Shown here: in pieces, positions 7,212 to 16,211 of the stretch
Numbering within the stretch: position 1 is the stretch's first letter
Layout of the letters: the number at the start of each line of letters is the position of its first letter
Assembly (NCBI RefSeq): GCF_001404985.1
Contig: NZ_JRLF01000009.1
Coordinates: 62,001 to 126,000 of the forward strand
Reading direction: 5' to 3'
DNA from: Flavobacterium aquidurense
Lineage (GTDB): Bacteria; Bacteroidota; Bacteroidia; Flavobacteriales; Flavobacteriaceae
Length of the DNA stretch: 64,000 nucleotides
Made by a program: the position numbers and the translations under genes
Notes under the pieces: model-generated
The model's input: the letters and a program-made list of their open reading frames with translations, nothing else
The model's database searches: none
Told to the model about the DNA's origin: nothing

Positions 7212-10200
7212 ATGTTGAAAAAATTACTGTTTTTAACGGTTTTCATCTGGTATTCCGGGCTTCAGGCGCAGGAAACGGACTCATCGTACAAAACCAAAAA
7301 AGTAATTGCAACGCGTGATACTATCCATATTGAAGAATTCAGCATAAATTCCAGCTTTTTCGAAATTCTAAATACTAAAAATGAACCGCTGGATTCTACT
7401 TTTTATAAAATTGATTTTGAAAAAGGAACTTTGATTTTAAAGGAACAATTAGCTTTATCATCAGATACCCTGATTGTAAATTATTTAAGATATCCGGATT
7501 TTATAACTAAAGAATACAGCCTGTACAAATCCAATCAAGTAGTTACGAATGATGTAGGTTCTGAGAAATTGTACAAAATAGAAAACACCAATACTAAAAA
7601 AGTTACTCCGTTTGATGGTTTAAATACTTCTGGAAGTATCACTCGCGGTGTAACTGTTGGAAACAATCAAAACACAGTTTTAAATTCGAATTTAGATCTT
7701 CAGATTACCGGAAAAATATCTGATAAAATTAGTTTACGTGCTTCCCTTCAGGACAATAATATCCCGTTGCAAGACGGAGGATATTCTCAAAAACTCGATC
7801 AGTTCGATAATATTTTCATGGAACTTTTTAGCGATGACTGGAATATTCGTGCCGGTGATGTTTTTTTGGAAAACAGAAAAACTCAATTTTTAAATTTCAA
7901 TAAAAAAGTACAAGGACTTTCTACCAGTTTCAATTTTGGTGATGACGAGAGCAAAACCAATATTTTTGCTTCTGTTGCTTTTGTAAAAGGCCAATATGCC
8001 AAAAGTACTTTTACCGGTCAGGAAGGCAATCAGGGACCTTATAAATTAAAAGGCCAAAATGGTGAATTATATGTACTGGTAATTTCAGGATCTGAGCGTG
8101 TTTATGTAAATGGTGTTTTGCTAAAACGTGGCGAAAACAACGATTATGTCATCGATTATAATGCCGGAGAAATCACTTTTACCTCTCTTTTTACTATTAC
8201 TTCTGAAATGCGTATTAATGTTGAATACCAATATTCTGAACGAAACTATAATAGATTGGTTACCTATGCGGGCGCAACACATGAAAATAAAAATTGGAGC
8301 TTTGGCGGTTATATCTATTCTGAAAATGATATGAAAAACCAACCGCTGCAGCAAAATCTTTCTACAGAACAAGTTCAGATTTTAAACCAGGCCGGAGATA
8401 ATCCTGATTTAATGAAAGCGCCATCAGCATATGAAGACACTTATGCAGATAATAAAATTTTATATAAAAAAATACTGGTCAATTCTGTTGAGGCATACGA
8501 ATATTCTAATGATCCAGGTAATGTCTTGTACAATGTAAAATTTAGTCTTGTAGGTAATAATGCCGGAAATTATAGTATACAGAACAACAATTCAGTAGAA
8601 CGTATTTATGAATATACCGCGCCAATTAATGGCGTTTTACAAGGAAATTATGAGCCTATTGTAAATCTAGTTGCCCCAATAAAACTGCAGGTCGCTACTT
8701 TTTTAGGGAAATATAACCCCAATGAGAAAACCCTTGTTGACTTTGAAATAGCGGTAAGTAATAATGATAAAAATTTATTTTCGAAAATTGATGACAGCGA
8801 CAATGATGGAATTGCACTCAAGACCAATGTAAAAAAACGTCTTTTTACCAGAGAATGGACTTTAGATGCTTTTGCAAATTACCAATTTGTGCAGGAAGAT
8901 TTCAGATCTGTCGAGCGTTTGTATAATATAGAATTTAATAGGGATTGGAATTTAAATGAAACCCTTTTAGGCAATCAAAGTTTATTAATGACAGGATTAA
9001 ATTTTGATCTATTTGCTAAAAAGGAGACTTCAAATATTGGTTTATTTACTTATCAGTTTGAAAAATTGGATTATACCGAAAGTTATTCCGGAATCAGACA
9101 TACCACAACTGCTTTTTTTAAACTAAAGAAATGGACAATCGAAAACCAAGGCAGTTATCTAAATAGTGATGCTACGAGTTCGACTTCAAAATTTATCAGA
9201 AACCAAACCCGTACTAAATATCATTTTGGCAAAAACTGGATTGGTGCCAGTATGCAAATCGAGAACAATCAGCAAAGGGATAAAGTGACCAATGCTTTTT
9301 CGGCTTTAAGCCAAAGATTTTCAGAATATGGCACTTTTATTGGTCGGGGTGACAGTACAAAAGTGTTTGTAGAAATTGGATACCTGCAACGTCGAAATGA
9401 CAGTTTGCAAAACGGATTATTGCAACACGTAAACAATTCGCAAACCTATTATTTAAAGTCGAAACTGATCCAGAACAAAACAACAGATTTAGCAGTTTAT
9501 GCCAGTTATCGCAATTTAGATTTTACAGATTCATCACGAAAAAATGAACCTTCACTAAATTCAAGAGTTTTATATAACGATCGTTTTTTTAACCAATTCA
9601 TGCAAATAGGAACAGCTTACGAAACCAGCTCGGGAACTATTGCTCAACAAGAGTTTACTTATATTGAAGTCCCTACAGGACAAGGTGTTTATACCTGGAA
9701 TGATTATAATGGCAACGGAATTCAGGAATTAGAAGAATTTGAAATTGCAGCTTTTCCGGATCAGGCCAGATATGTCAGGATCTTTTTACCCAATCAGGTT
9801 TATATTAAAACCAACCAAAATAAATTTTCGCAATCTGTTGCTTTAAATCCGCTGCAATGGCAAAATGAAACCGGTTTCAGGAAAATCGCTTCTTACTTTT
9901 ACAACCAGACTTCTTTTATTATGGATCGAAAGGTAAAAAGCCGGGGAGAGCGTTTAGAACTAAATCCGTTTGATTCATCACAAGAAAATATTTTAGGACT
10001 AAATTCCAGTTTTAGAAACAGTTTATACTATAACCGCGGAAAACAGAAACATTCCGTAACCTATACTTATCTTATAAATAAAGGAAAAAATCTACTTTCA
10101 ATTGGGTCACAAAATATCACAAACAGCTCGAATCAATTGCAATACACTCATTTGTATCAAAAAAGCTGGTTATTTAACTTTTTCACGAAAACCATTAAAA

Positions 10201-10643
10201 CCAATTTGATTTCTGAAGATTTTGAAGAGAAAAACTACGATTTGAATGGATATCAGGTTGCACCAAAAATCAGTTATTTGTTTTCAAAAAATACAAGTTT
10301 AGATTTCTTTTATGAATTTCAGAACAAAGAAAATCAGATTGGAAATTTAGATACTTTAGTTCAAAACAGACTTGGAACTTCTTTTTCCTTTGCGGGAGAG
10401 AAAAAAGTAACCCTAAATGGAGAATTCTCTTTTTACCAAAATAAGTTTACAGGAAATGAATTTTCATCAGTAGGTTTTCAGATGCTTGAAGGACTTCAGC
10501 AAGGACAAAATTTAGTCTGGAAATTGCTTTTACAGAAAAATCTAACCCAGTTTCTGGATGTAAATTTAAATTATCAGGGACGAAAAAGTGAGACTGGATC
10601 TGTAGTTCACACGGGCAATGTACAGCTTCGTGCTTATTTTTAA
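7212..10643 (+). CDS. Very large outer-membrane beta-barrel protein, unnamed Bacteroidota family
   Basis: 1143 residues with a signal peptide (cleaved near residue 20, GLQAQ). The first 110 residues look like a beta-sandwich domain; from about 130 (LNTSGSITRGVTVGNNQNTV) the chain becomes an aromatic-rich series of amphipathic strands ending in AYF, as expected for a barrel closed by a terminal Phe. Near 291-325 is SGSERVYVNG followed by NDYVIDYNAGEITFT, a motif that I associate with the gliding/T9SS translocon protein SprA and relatives. It is not SprA, which is more than twice as long. Residues 765-800 (YTWNDYNGNGIQELEEFE) resemble a calcium-binding DxNxNGxxD loop. A role in surface-protein transport or assembly is only an inference. 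Confidence 0.65.
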   Translation: MLKKLLFLTVFIWYSGLQAQETDSSYKTKKVIATRDTIHIEEFSINSSFFEILNTKNEPLDSTFYKIDFEKGTLILKEQLALSSDTLIVNYLRYPDFITKEYSLYKSNQVVTNDVGSEKLYKIENTNTKKVTPFDGLNTSGSITRGVTVGNNQNTVLNSNLDLQITGKISDKISLRASLQDNNIPLQDGGYSQKLDQFDNIFMELFSDDWNIRAGDVFLENRKTQFLNFNKKVQGLSTSFNFGDDESKTNIFASVAFVKGQYAKSTFTGQEGNQGPYKLKGQNGELYVLVISGSERVYVNGVLLKRGENNDYVIDYNAGEITFTSLFTITSEMRINVEYQYSERNYNRLVTYAGATHENKNWSFGGYIYSENDMKNQPLQQNLSTEQVQILNQAGDNPDLMKAPSAYEDTYADNKILYKKILVNSVEAYEYSNDPGNVLYNVKFSLVGNNAGNYSIQNNNSVERIYEYTAPINGVLQGNYEPIVNLVAPIKLQVATFLGKYNPNEKTLVDFEIAVSNNDKNLFSKIDDSDNDGIALKTNVKKRLFTREWTLDAFANYQFVQEDFRSVERLYNIEFNRDWNLNETLLGNQSLLMTGLNFDLFAKKETSNIGLFTYQFEKLDYTESYSGIRHTTTAFFKLKKWTIENQGSYLNSDATSSTSKFIRNQTRTKYHFGKNWIGASMQIENNQQRDKVTNAFSALSQRFSEYGTFIGRGDSTKVFVEIGYLQRRNDSLQNGLLQHVNNSQTYYLKSKLIQNKTTDLAVYASYRNLDFTDSSRKNEPSLNSRVLYNDRFFNQFMQIGTAYETSSGTIAQQEFTYIEVPTGQGVYTWNDYNGNGIQELEEFEIAAFPDQARYVRIFLPNQVYIKTNQNKFSQSVALNPLQWQNETGFRKIASYFYNQTSFIMDRKVKSRGERLELNPFDSSQENILGLNSSFRNSLYYNRGKQKHSVTYTYLINKGKNLLSIGSQNITNSSNQLQYTHLYQKSWLFNFFTKTIKTNLISEDFEEKNYDLNGYQVAPKISYLFSKNTSLDFFYEFQNKENQIGNLDTLVQNRLGTSFSFAGEKKVTLNGEFSFYQNKFTGNEFSSVGFQMLEGLQQGQNLVWKLLLQKNLTQFLDVNLNYQGRKSETGSVVHTGNVQLRAYF

Positions 10644-10706
10644 CAGTTTACGAAAAACGTATTAATAAATTGATTAATTTTAATTGAAATTTAAACTCGT
10701 AACCCT

Positions 10707-11240
10707 ATGAAAAAATTATTATTACTTTGTTTTATGGTTGTTTTTTCTTCTAGTTTCTATGCTCAGGAAACAACTGCAAAGGAGTCAAAAAGCAAAACCG
10801 AAACTGCTGCCAAAAAGAAAAAAGCAACTGCTGACAAAGCGGCATCTGATGCGAAAAAAGAAGCTGCAAAATCAAAAAAAGCAGCAAAAGAAGCTACTGA
10901 TGCTTCGACCGCAGCAAAAAAAGAAAGTGCTTCAGCAACTAAAAAAGCAGCTGATAAAGATGCTGCAAAAGCTAAAAGTGATGCTGCAAAAGCCTCTAAA
11001 AAAGCAACTGCAGCAGCAGATGGTGCAAAAGCTGACGTAAAGAAAGCAGACGCAGCAGCCAAAAAAGATGCTACAGCTAAAAAAACAACTACTAAAACAT
11101 TAAAAGAAACTACCGAAAAAGCTCCAAAAGTAGCTGATAAAGTTACCGGAGAATATAACGGGAAAAAAGTATATACGGGGCCAAAAGGTGGTAAATACTA
11201 CATTAACAAAAATGGAAATAAAACGTATATACAAGACTAA
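10707..11240 (+). CDS. Exported Lys/Ala-rich protein with C-terminal PBCV-type basic adaptor domain
   Basis: 177 residues. The signal peptide ends at SSSFYAQ (residue 20). Residues 22-125 are histone-H1-like low complexity, almost wholly Lys, Ala, Asp, Ser and Thr. The last 30 residues (GEYNGKKVYTGPKGGKYYIN, then KNGNKTYIQD) match the PBCV-specific basic adaptor domain, a short module that in large DNA viruses is fused to various enzymes. A signal peptide on a polycation suggests binding of polyanions (DNA, teichoic acid-like or LPS polymers) outside the cytoplasm; this is an inference. The long open frames antisense to it are composition artefacts. Confidence 0.75.
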   Translation: MKKLLLLCFMVVFSSSFYAQETTAKESKSKTETAAKKKKATADKAASDAKKEAAKSKKAAKEATDASTAAKKESASATKKAADKDAAKAKSDAAKASKKATAAADGAKADVKKADAAAKKDATAKKTTTKTLKETTEKAPKVADKVTGEYNGKKVYTGPKGGKYYINKNGNKTYIQD

Positions 11241-11260
11241 AATAATTTTGCAACAATACA

Positions 11261-11289
11261 AAAGGAACTATTTACTAGTTCCTTTTTTT
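11261..11289 (+). terminator. Terminator after the Lys/Ala-rich gene
   Basis: AAAGGAACTA and TAGTTCCTTT pair around TTTAC, followed by a T run. Confidence 0.85.
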
Positions 11290-11481
11290 ATGCAAGTTCT
11301 TTAAAAAAATGAAACATTACTTAACATATAAGTAACTTTACTTTTTGAAGATTAATTTTATTTTTATTTTTTAACGGATTACTTGGCTTAGACAAGAATA
11401 TAGAGTTAATAATTTAGTAATATGTGCGAAATAACATAAAAAACATATTTCTCTATCTTCGTTTTTAAAAAGCGTTAAACT

Positions 11482-12552
11482 ATGAGCATTGACTATTCTG
11501 CGAACAAAACAATTTTAGTTGCTCCATTAAACTGGGGACTAGGCCACGCCACAAGATGTATCCCAATTATAAAAGCGCTTCAGGAAAATAATTTTATCCC
11601 CATAATAGCCTCTGATGGTGTTGCATTGGCATTATTGCGAAAAGAATTTCCATATATTCAAACTCTTGAACTTCCTTCTTATCATATTGAATATGCAAAG
11701 AACGGTAAGAACTTTAAATGGAAACTGATTAAGAATTTACCTAAAATGATTGTCGCTATCCTGGATGAGAAAAAAATGGTAAAAAGCTGGATCAAAAAAC
11801 ACGGAATCGACGGAATCATTTCTGATAATAGATTAGGTGTTTTCAGCAAAAAAATCCCTTCTGTTTTTATGACGCATCAATTGAATGTAATGACGGGAAA
11901 CACAACTTGGTTTACCAGTAAATGTCATCAGCATGTTATAAAAAAGTATACTGAATGCTGGGTTCCTGATACTAACGAAGCGATAAATTTAACGGGAGAA
12001 CTGGGTCATCTCAAAACAACTGATCTTAATCTTAAATATATTGGTCCTTTAAGCAGAATGCGTAAAAAGGAAACGCCAAAGCTATATGATTTGATGATCA
12101 TTTTATCCGGACCGGAACCTCAACGCACTTTTTTAGACGAGAAATTACAAAAAGAAGTTGCTGATTATAAAGGTAAAGTTGTTTTTGTACAAGGTATTGT
12201 AGAGAAAGCACAAACTAAATGGCAAGCCGGAAATGTGACCTATTATAATTTTATGAACTCAAAACAACTGGAACAAACTTTTAATGAAAGTGATTTTGTT
12301 TTATGCCGTTCCGGGTATACAACGGTAATGGATTTGGCAAAACTAGGCAAAAAAGCCTTTTTTATTCCTACTCCGGGACAATATGAGCAAGAATACCTCG
12401 CGGTAAAACTACAACAGGAAAATCTTGTACCGTATGCAATGCAAGACGACTTTACCATTGAAGATCTTTCAAAAGTAAAGTCGTTTAAAGGCTTAACTCA
12501 GTTTAACGAAGATATAGACTGGGATTCTTTATTTAGTGTTTTCGAGGATTAA
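11482..12552 (+). CDS. Glycosyltransferase, GT-B fold, MurG-like
   Basis: 356 residues, cytoplasmic or membrane-peripheral. The N-terminal NWGLGHATRCIPIIKAL (about 13-29) is the Gly-rich acceptor-side loop of MurG-type enzymes, and CRSGYTTVMDLAKLGKKA in the C-terminal half, followed by PTPGQYEQEYLA, is the nucleotide-sugar binding region, with the Q/E pair that contacts the ribose in this superfamily. Probably transfers a UDP-linked sugar to a lipid or glycan; the substrate is not readable. It ends only two bases from the converging porin gene with no clear hairpin between. Confidence 0.8.
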   Translation: MSIDYSANKTILVAPLNWGLGHATRCIPIIKALQENNFIPIIASDGVALALLRKEFPYIQTLELPSYHIEYAKNGKNFKWKLIKNLPKMIVAILDEKKMVKSWIKKHGIDGIISDNRLGVFSKKIPSVFMTHQLNVMTGNTTWFTSKCHQHVIKKYTECWVPDTNEAINLTGELGHLKTTDLNLKYIGPLSRMRKKETPKLYDLMIILSGPEPQRTFLDEKLQKEVADYKGKVVFVQGIVEKAQTKWQAGNVTYYNFMNSKQLEQTFNESDFVLCRSGYTTVMDLAKLGKKAFFIPTPGQYEQEYLAVKLQQENLVPYAMQDDFTIEDLSKVKSFKGLTQFNEDIDWDSLFSVFED

Positions 12553-12553
12553 T

Positions 12554-13849
12554 CTAGAAATTAAACTGCGCTTGCAATCTTAATAAGTTACCCTGCTGAC
12601 GGTTGACGGGAAGTAAACTGTCCTCAAAAGTACGATCAGCAATAACATATTCTGCTGTAAGCTCAAAAGCTTTCAGTGGTTGCCATTCTATACCAATTTC
12701 ATAATCTCTAACGACATAACTTCTTGCGTCTTTTTCGTATTTTTTTCCTCCGTCATAATATTGAAATTTAGCAAAAGGATAGATATGTTGCTTTTTGATG
12801 TCTAATTTGTAGTTCAATAAAACATAACCTCCGTTTAGATCTGTTTCATCAACTGTATTTGTTACTGTATTATATCGTGGTCCTGTACCAATGTTATACT
12901 CGGTCTGAATCCCGAAAGGCCTGGGATACAATACAAAAGTTGCCCCTACTCTTTGATCTTTTACATATTGAGGATCGTCTACTTTTACTCCTGACGAAAT
13001 TTCGCCGGTAAAAGCCCATTTTCCGGTATAAGCCTGAATTCCGGGTTCGATAATCTGACTGCCAATAACAAACGGATAGGTTAATCTTGCTACCACATTC
13101 AAATCACGGTTTCCGTCAAGTTTATTGGCAATTTGACCGTTGTAAACTCCAAAAGCAAAAACTCCATAATCACCTGAACCTTTGTAACCGTCTTTTACCA
13201 GCATAGCAAAACGCTCTCTAATTTCGGCTGGAGCCCAATAAAAGAATATACCTAAATCACGCTCATTTAAGATCGCGCTATTCATTGCATCATTACGGTC
13301 TAAAGCTAAACGCTGCGAACTGGATTGCATATTTTCGAAACCATACGGAATTTTACTTTGCCCCACACGAACGCGGTATTCTCTTTTCTTATCAAAAGAA
13401 AGATCAAAGTATAAATCACGAATCTGAACAAAATTCTGAATTCCGGTACTTGGCGAACTGGCGAAATCAGGCTGAAAATAGAAAAAGACATTTGGGTGAA
13501 CCTGACCTGAAAACACTAAACGTGCACGACGAATAAATAGTCCGTTATTTGCTTGTGCATCTGGTGCTGTTGAAGTTGTTCCCCAGGATTTATCACATTG
13601 TTCACAGGAAACTTTATCATTTGTAGAGAAAAGACCGTTGTAGCGTATTTGTGCATAACCTCTTAAAGATATTTTGTCATACCAGTGTTCTTCAACTCCT
13701 CCGCCAGATTTAGTATCTGGAAGCTTTGCTTTATTGATAGAATCTAAAATACGCATTACTTCGTTTTTTACATCCTGTTTATTCAGATCCTGCGCATTTG
13801 CTGCAAAACTTATCAGTAATAATATGACAGCTATTTTTCTTTTTATCAT
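12554..13849 (-). CDS. Phosphate-selective porin O/P family protein
   Basis: Outer-membrane porin, 431 residues, signal peptide ending FAANAQ at residue 20. The central part (SLRGYAQIRYNG, IRRARLVFSGQVHPNVFFYFQPDF, RVGQSKIPYGFE) is the OprP/OprO pattern, and the C-terminus ends RLQAQFNF, a terminal Phe strand. The start at 13849 (MIKRKIAVILLL) is chosen over an in-frame ATG at 13882 because a -7 element at 13880-13887 and tandem TTAACA boxes lie immediately upstream. Adjacency to phoR and the boxes support induction under phosphate starvation and a role in phosphate or polyphosphate entry. Confidence 0.88.
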   Translation of the reverse strand: MIKRKIAVILLLISFAANAQDLNKQDVKNEVMRILDSINKAKLPDTKSGGGVEEHWYDKISLRGYAQIRYNGLFSTNDKVSCEQCDKSWGTTSTAPDAQANNGLFIRRARLVFSGQVHPNVFFYFQPDFASSPSTGIQNFVQIRDLYFDLSFDKKREYRVRVGQSKIPYGFENMQSSSQRLALDRNDAMNSAILNERDLGIFFYWAPAEIRERFAMLVKDGYKGSGDYGVFAFGVYNGQIANKLDGNRDLNVVARLTYPFVIGSQIIEPGIQAYTGKWAFTGEISSGVKVDDPQYVKDQRVGATFVLYPRPFGIQTEYNIGTGPRYNTVTNTVDETDLNGGYVLLNYKLDIKKQHIYPFAKFQYYDGGKKYEKDARSYVVRDYEIGIEWQPLKAFELTAEYVIADRTFEDSLLPVNRQQGNLLRLQAQFNF

Positions 13850-13879
13850 TATTTCTTTAGTTCCCTTAATTTCAGGGTA

Positions 13880-13946
13880 CAAAGATGACTCACCTATGTT
13901 AAGAAATCATTAACAAGATGTTACTATAATAAAAATTTAATGTTAT
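13880..13946 (-). promoter_or_regulatory. Candidate Pho box and promoter of the OprO/P porin
   Basis: Read on the minus strand (gene direction): ATAACA (13946-13941), an unmatched position, then GTAACA (13924-13919), TTAATG (13913-13908) and TTAACA (13902-13897), all in one 11-base register. Nine bases then separate the last box from CATCTTTG (13887-13880), a near match to the -7 consensus TAnnTTTG. The boxes occupy the place of the -33 element, as activator-dependent Pho promoters do. The TonB receptor promoter at 16182 has the same 9-base gap. Confidence 0.6.
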
Positions 13947-14012
13947 GAGGTTTTGCTGTATCTTGATTTATTGTTAAAAAGCCATCTTTTACGGCAATTT
14001 ATTAAAATCTGC

Positions 14013-15098
14013 TTACAATTTTTTAACCTCAGGTTTTTGTGCTTTTAATGCTTTTTCAAGTGTAAATGAGAATTCAGAACCAATACCGAATTCACTTTCT
14101 ACATATACTTTTTCTTTATGCGCTTCGATAATATGTTTTACAATGGCCAATCCAAGACCTGAACCACCTTCTGATCGGGTTCCGCTTTTATCAACTCTGT
14201 AAAAACGTTCAAAAAGTCTTGGGATATTTTGTTTTTCAACTCCTTCTCCATTATCACTAATTCTGATTAAGACTTTTTTCTTGGTCAGGTTCACAACACC
14301 AACTTCGGTTAAACCGCCGTCTTTACCATATTTAATAGAGTTTACAATCAGGTTTTCGAGAACTTGCTGAATTCTGTCCTGATCGCCACGCACAATAACC
14401 GACTGTACATTTTTGCTTTCAAAAGCCAGTTTAATTTTCTTTTTGTCGGCTTTCATTTCCAGAAGATCAAAAACATTCTGAATCAATTCAACAATATCAA
14501 AATCGGTAATCATTAAATCCAGATCACCAGATTCTAATTTGGTAATCATATCAAGATCCTCGACGATATAAATTAATCTTTCTACTCCTTTTTCAGCACG
14601 TTTCAGATATTTTTTTCGAATGGTTTTATCATCCATTGCGCCATCAAGCAAAGTAGAAACATAACCCTGAACAGTAAACAAAGGCGTTTTAAGTTCATGT
14701 GAAACGTTACCCAAAAATTCTCTACGATATTGCTCCCTGATTTCCAGCATTTCGATTTCCAGCTTTTTATCTGTAGCAAACTTTTTTACTTCGCGTGAAA
14801 GAGTTTCCATATCGGTAGTTATGGGCTGATTGATAAGAGTTGTAGATTCTAATAAAGAAACCTCATCGTAGATTTTTTTTACTCTTCTGTAAATAAAGCG
14901 TTCTACCCGATATTGTAAAACTAAAAATGAGAAAATATAAATCGAAATAATAAAAATTATTCCAAATGCAACTTGATGTTTCAGCTGATTTTTATAGAAT
15001 AAATTCATCAGAATCAGTACAAATCCTGTTCCGAAAAGACTTATATATAATGCCGACTTGACAGCAAATTTGTATGTTTTTTTAAAATTAATTTTCAT
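14013..15098 (-). CDS. phoR: Sensor histidine kinase, PhoR-like
   Basis: 361 residues. Two transmembrane helices at about 13-33 and 42-62 with almost no periplasmic loop between, as in PhoR; no PAS domain is evident. The dimerisation/phosphotransfer segment NVSHELKTPLFTVQGY has the phospho-acceptor His at 134. The ATPase domain shows NLIVNSIKYG (N box), DNGEG and GSGLGLAIVKHI. The short-loop architecture and position between a PhoB-like regulator (upstream) and a phosphate porin (downstream) suggest phosphate sensing through an uptake system encoded elsewhere. Co-transcription with phoB would require reading through a 144-base palindromic repeat. Confidence 0.8.
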   Translation of the reverse strand: MKINFKKTYKFAVKSALYISLFGTGFVLILMNLFYKNQLKHQVAFGIIFIISIYIFSFLVLQYRVERFIYRRVKKIYDEVSLLESTTLINQPITTDMETLSREVKKFATDKKLEIEMLEIREQYRREFLGNVSHELKTPLFTVQGYVSTLLDGAMDDKTIRKKYLKRAEKGVERLIYIVEDLDMITKLESGDLDLMITDFDIVELIQNVFDLLEMKADKKKIKLAFESKNVQSVIVRGDQDRIQQVLENLIVNSIKYGKDGGLTEVGVVNLTKKKVLIRISDNGEGVEKQNIPRLFERFYRVDKSGTRSEGGSGLGLAIVKHIIEAHKEKVYVESEFGIGSEFSFTLEKALKAQKPEVKKL

Positions 15099-15133
15099 TG
15101 AATTATTGAACTTTTAAGAAATTACTTTTTTTC

Positions 15134-15277
15134 ACCATATAAGTGATATAAGTTCATTTTACTTTTGACTATAAATGACTTAGCACATGTAAACGCTATG
15201 TTTACATGTGCTAAATATACTAATTTTTAAAAATTGCGAAACAAATTAAATGAACTTATATCACTCACTTATATGGT
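15134..15277. repeat. Nested palindromic repeat between phoB and phoR
   Basis: Outer arms: 15134-15159 begins ACCATATAAGTGATATAAG, and 15248-15277 is its reverse complement except for a four-base duplication (CACT). Inside, TTAGCACATGTAAAC (15180-15194) pairs perfectly with GTTTACATGTGCTAA (15200-15214) around a five-base loop. A half copy of the outer arm occurs at 61959-61989. The structure resembles a small non-autonomous or REP-like element. It lies between stop of phoB and start of phoR and could act as an mRNA stabiliser or attenuator separating their levels. Confidence 0.7.
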
Positions 15278-15294
15278 TCGAATTTTACAGGATG

Positions 15295-15978
15295 TTATAC
15301 CTCAAATTTATAACCTACACCTTTTATGGTTTTAAAAAGGTCTTCTCCTATTTTTTCGCGTAACTTTCTAATGTGAACATCGATTGTTCTTCCTCCTACT
15401 ACAACTTCATTACCCCAAACTTTATCCAGGATTTCGTCTCTTTTAAAAACTTTTCCGGGTTTTGAAGCCAGTAAATAAAACAATTCGAATTCTTTTCTTG
15501 GCAAAGCAATTTCAACATTGCCTTTAATAATTTTGTATTCTTCTCTGTTAATCTCTATTCCGCCTACATTCAGGGTATCACTAACAACTTCTTGTTCTTT
15601 TAACCTTCTTAACAAAGCCTTTACTTTACTGACCAATAATTTTGGTTTTATTGGCTTGGTGATATAATCATCTGCACCTGCATCAAAACCAGCAACTTGT
15701 GAGTAATCTTCGCTTCTGGCAGTAAGGAATGTTATGATAACATTATTTAATTCAGGAATTTTTCTGATGTGTTCGCAAGCTTCCATTCCGTCCATTTCAG
15801 CCATCATTACATCCATAATAATTAAGTCCGGCAATTCTTTCTGAGCCTTTGCTATTGCTTCTTTTCCGTTTGAAGCAGTAACAATCTGATAGCCTTCCTG
15901 AGCAAGGTTATAGCCAACGATTTCTAAGATATCTGGTTCATCGTCAACTAATAAAATCTTGGTTTGTGTTTTTTTCAT
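15295..15978 (-). CDS. phoB: Response regulator, PhoB/OmpR family
   Basis: 227 residues from the ATG at 15978 (three residues shorter than the longest frame). Receiver domain 1-120 with acidic pocket DDE at 12-14, phospho-acceptor D56 in IIMDVMM, a Thr in FLTARSE and the Lys in ITKPIKP. The winged helix-turn-helix at about 130-225 (RKEFELFYLLASKPGKVFKR, GGRTIDVHIRKLREKIGED, IKGVGYKFEV) is the OmpR/PhoB type. It is the first gene of the phoB-phoR-porin run. The 11-base-spaced hexamers at three nearby promoters are its probable binding sites, since PhoB-type proteins bind tandem direct repeats 11 bases apart. Confidence 0.85.
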   Translation of the reverse strand: MKKTQTKILLVDDEPDILEIVGYNLAQEGYQIVTASNGKEAIAKAQKELPDLIIMDVMMAEMDGMEACEHIRKIPELNNVIITFLTARSEDYSQVAGFDAGADDYITKPIKPKLLVSKVKALLRRLKEQEVVSDTLNVGGIEINREEYKIIKGNVEIALPRKEFELFYLLASKPGKVFKRDEILDKVWGNEVVVGGRTIDVHIRKLREKIGEDLFKTIKGVGYKFEV

Positions 15979-16104
15979 AAATAGCAAAAATTGAGATTTT
16001 TACATCAAATTTTCTTCATTAAATATTCGATGTTTTTTATTTCACAGCGTAAATATACTAACAAAATAACCGTTAAAAATTGCGGTTAACGGTAATTTAA
16101 TCTG

Positions 16105-16182
16105 GTAACAATTTGATAATCTTGAGAACACAAAAACATAACAAGTGCGTAACATGAACTTTACAAGACGGTTCTTTCTTTG
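16105..16182 (+). promoter_or_regulatory. Candidate Pho box and promoter of the TonB receptor
   Basis: ATAACA (16138), GTAACA (16149) and TTTACA (16160) follow one another every 11 bases; a further GTAACA at 16105 is in the same register. Nine bases after the last box is TTTCTTTG (16175-16182), one mismatch from the -7 consensus. Box-to-promoter distance is the same as at the OprO/P porin. Confidence 0.6.
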
Positions 16183-16211
16183 CACAAAAATAAATTAAAC
16201 ACAACACTGAA

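Noticed and set aside
10738..11062. Long open frames on both strands across the Lys/Ala-rich gene
   Set aside because: They result from the repeated GCT/GCA/AAA codons and have no start context or family resemblance; only the frame with signal peptide and C-terminal domain is real.
10780..11130. Repetitive codons resembling a tandem repeat or CRISPR-like array
   Set aside because: The repeats are irregular, in frame and coding; no fixed repeat length or unique spacers.
11310..11342. TTAACA then GTAACT 11 bases apart, similar to the Pho-like boxes
   Set aside because: There is no TAnnTTTG-like element at 9 or 20 bases after it, and the next gene starts 140 bases further on. Could be a weak site, but not supported like the three main promoters.
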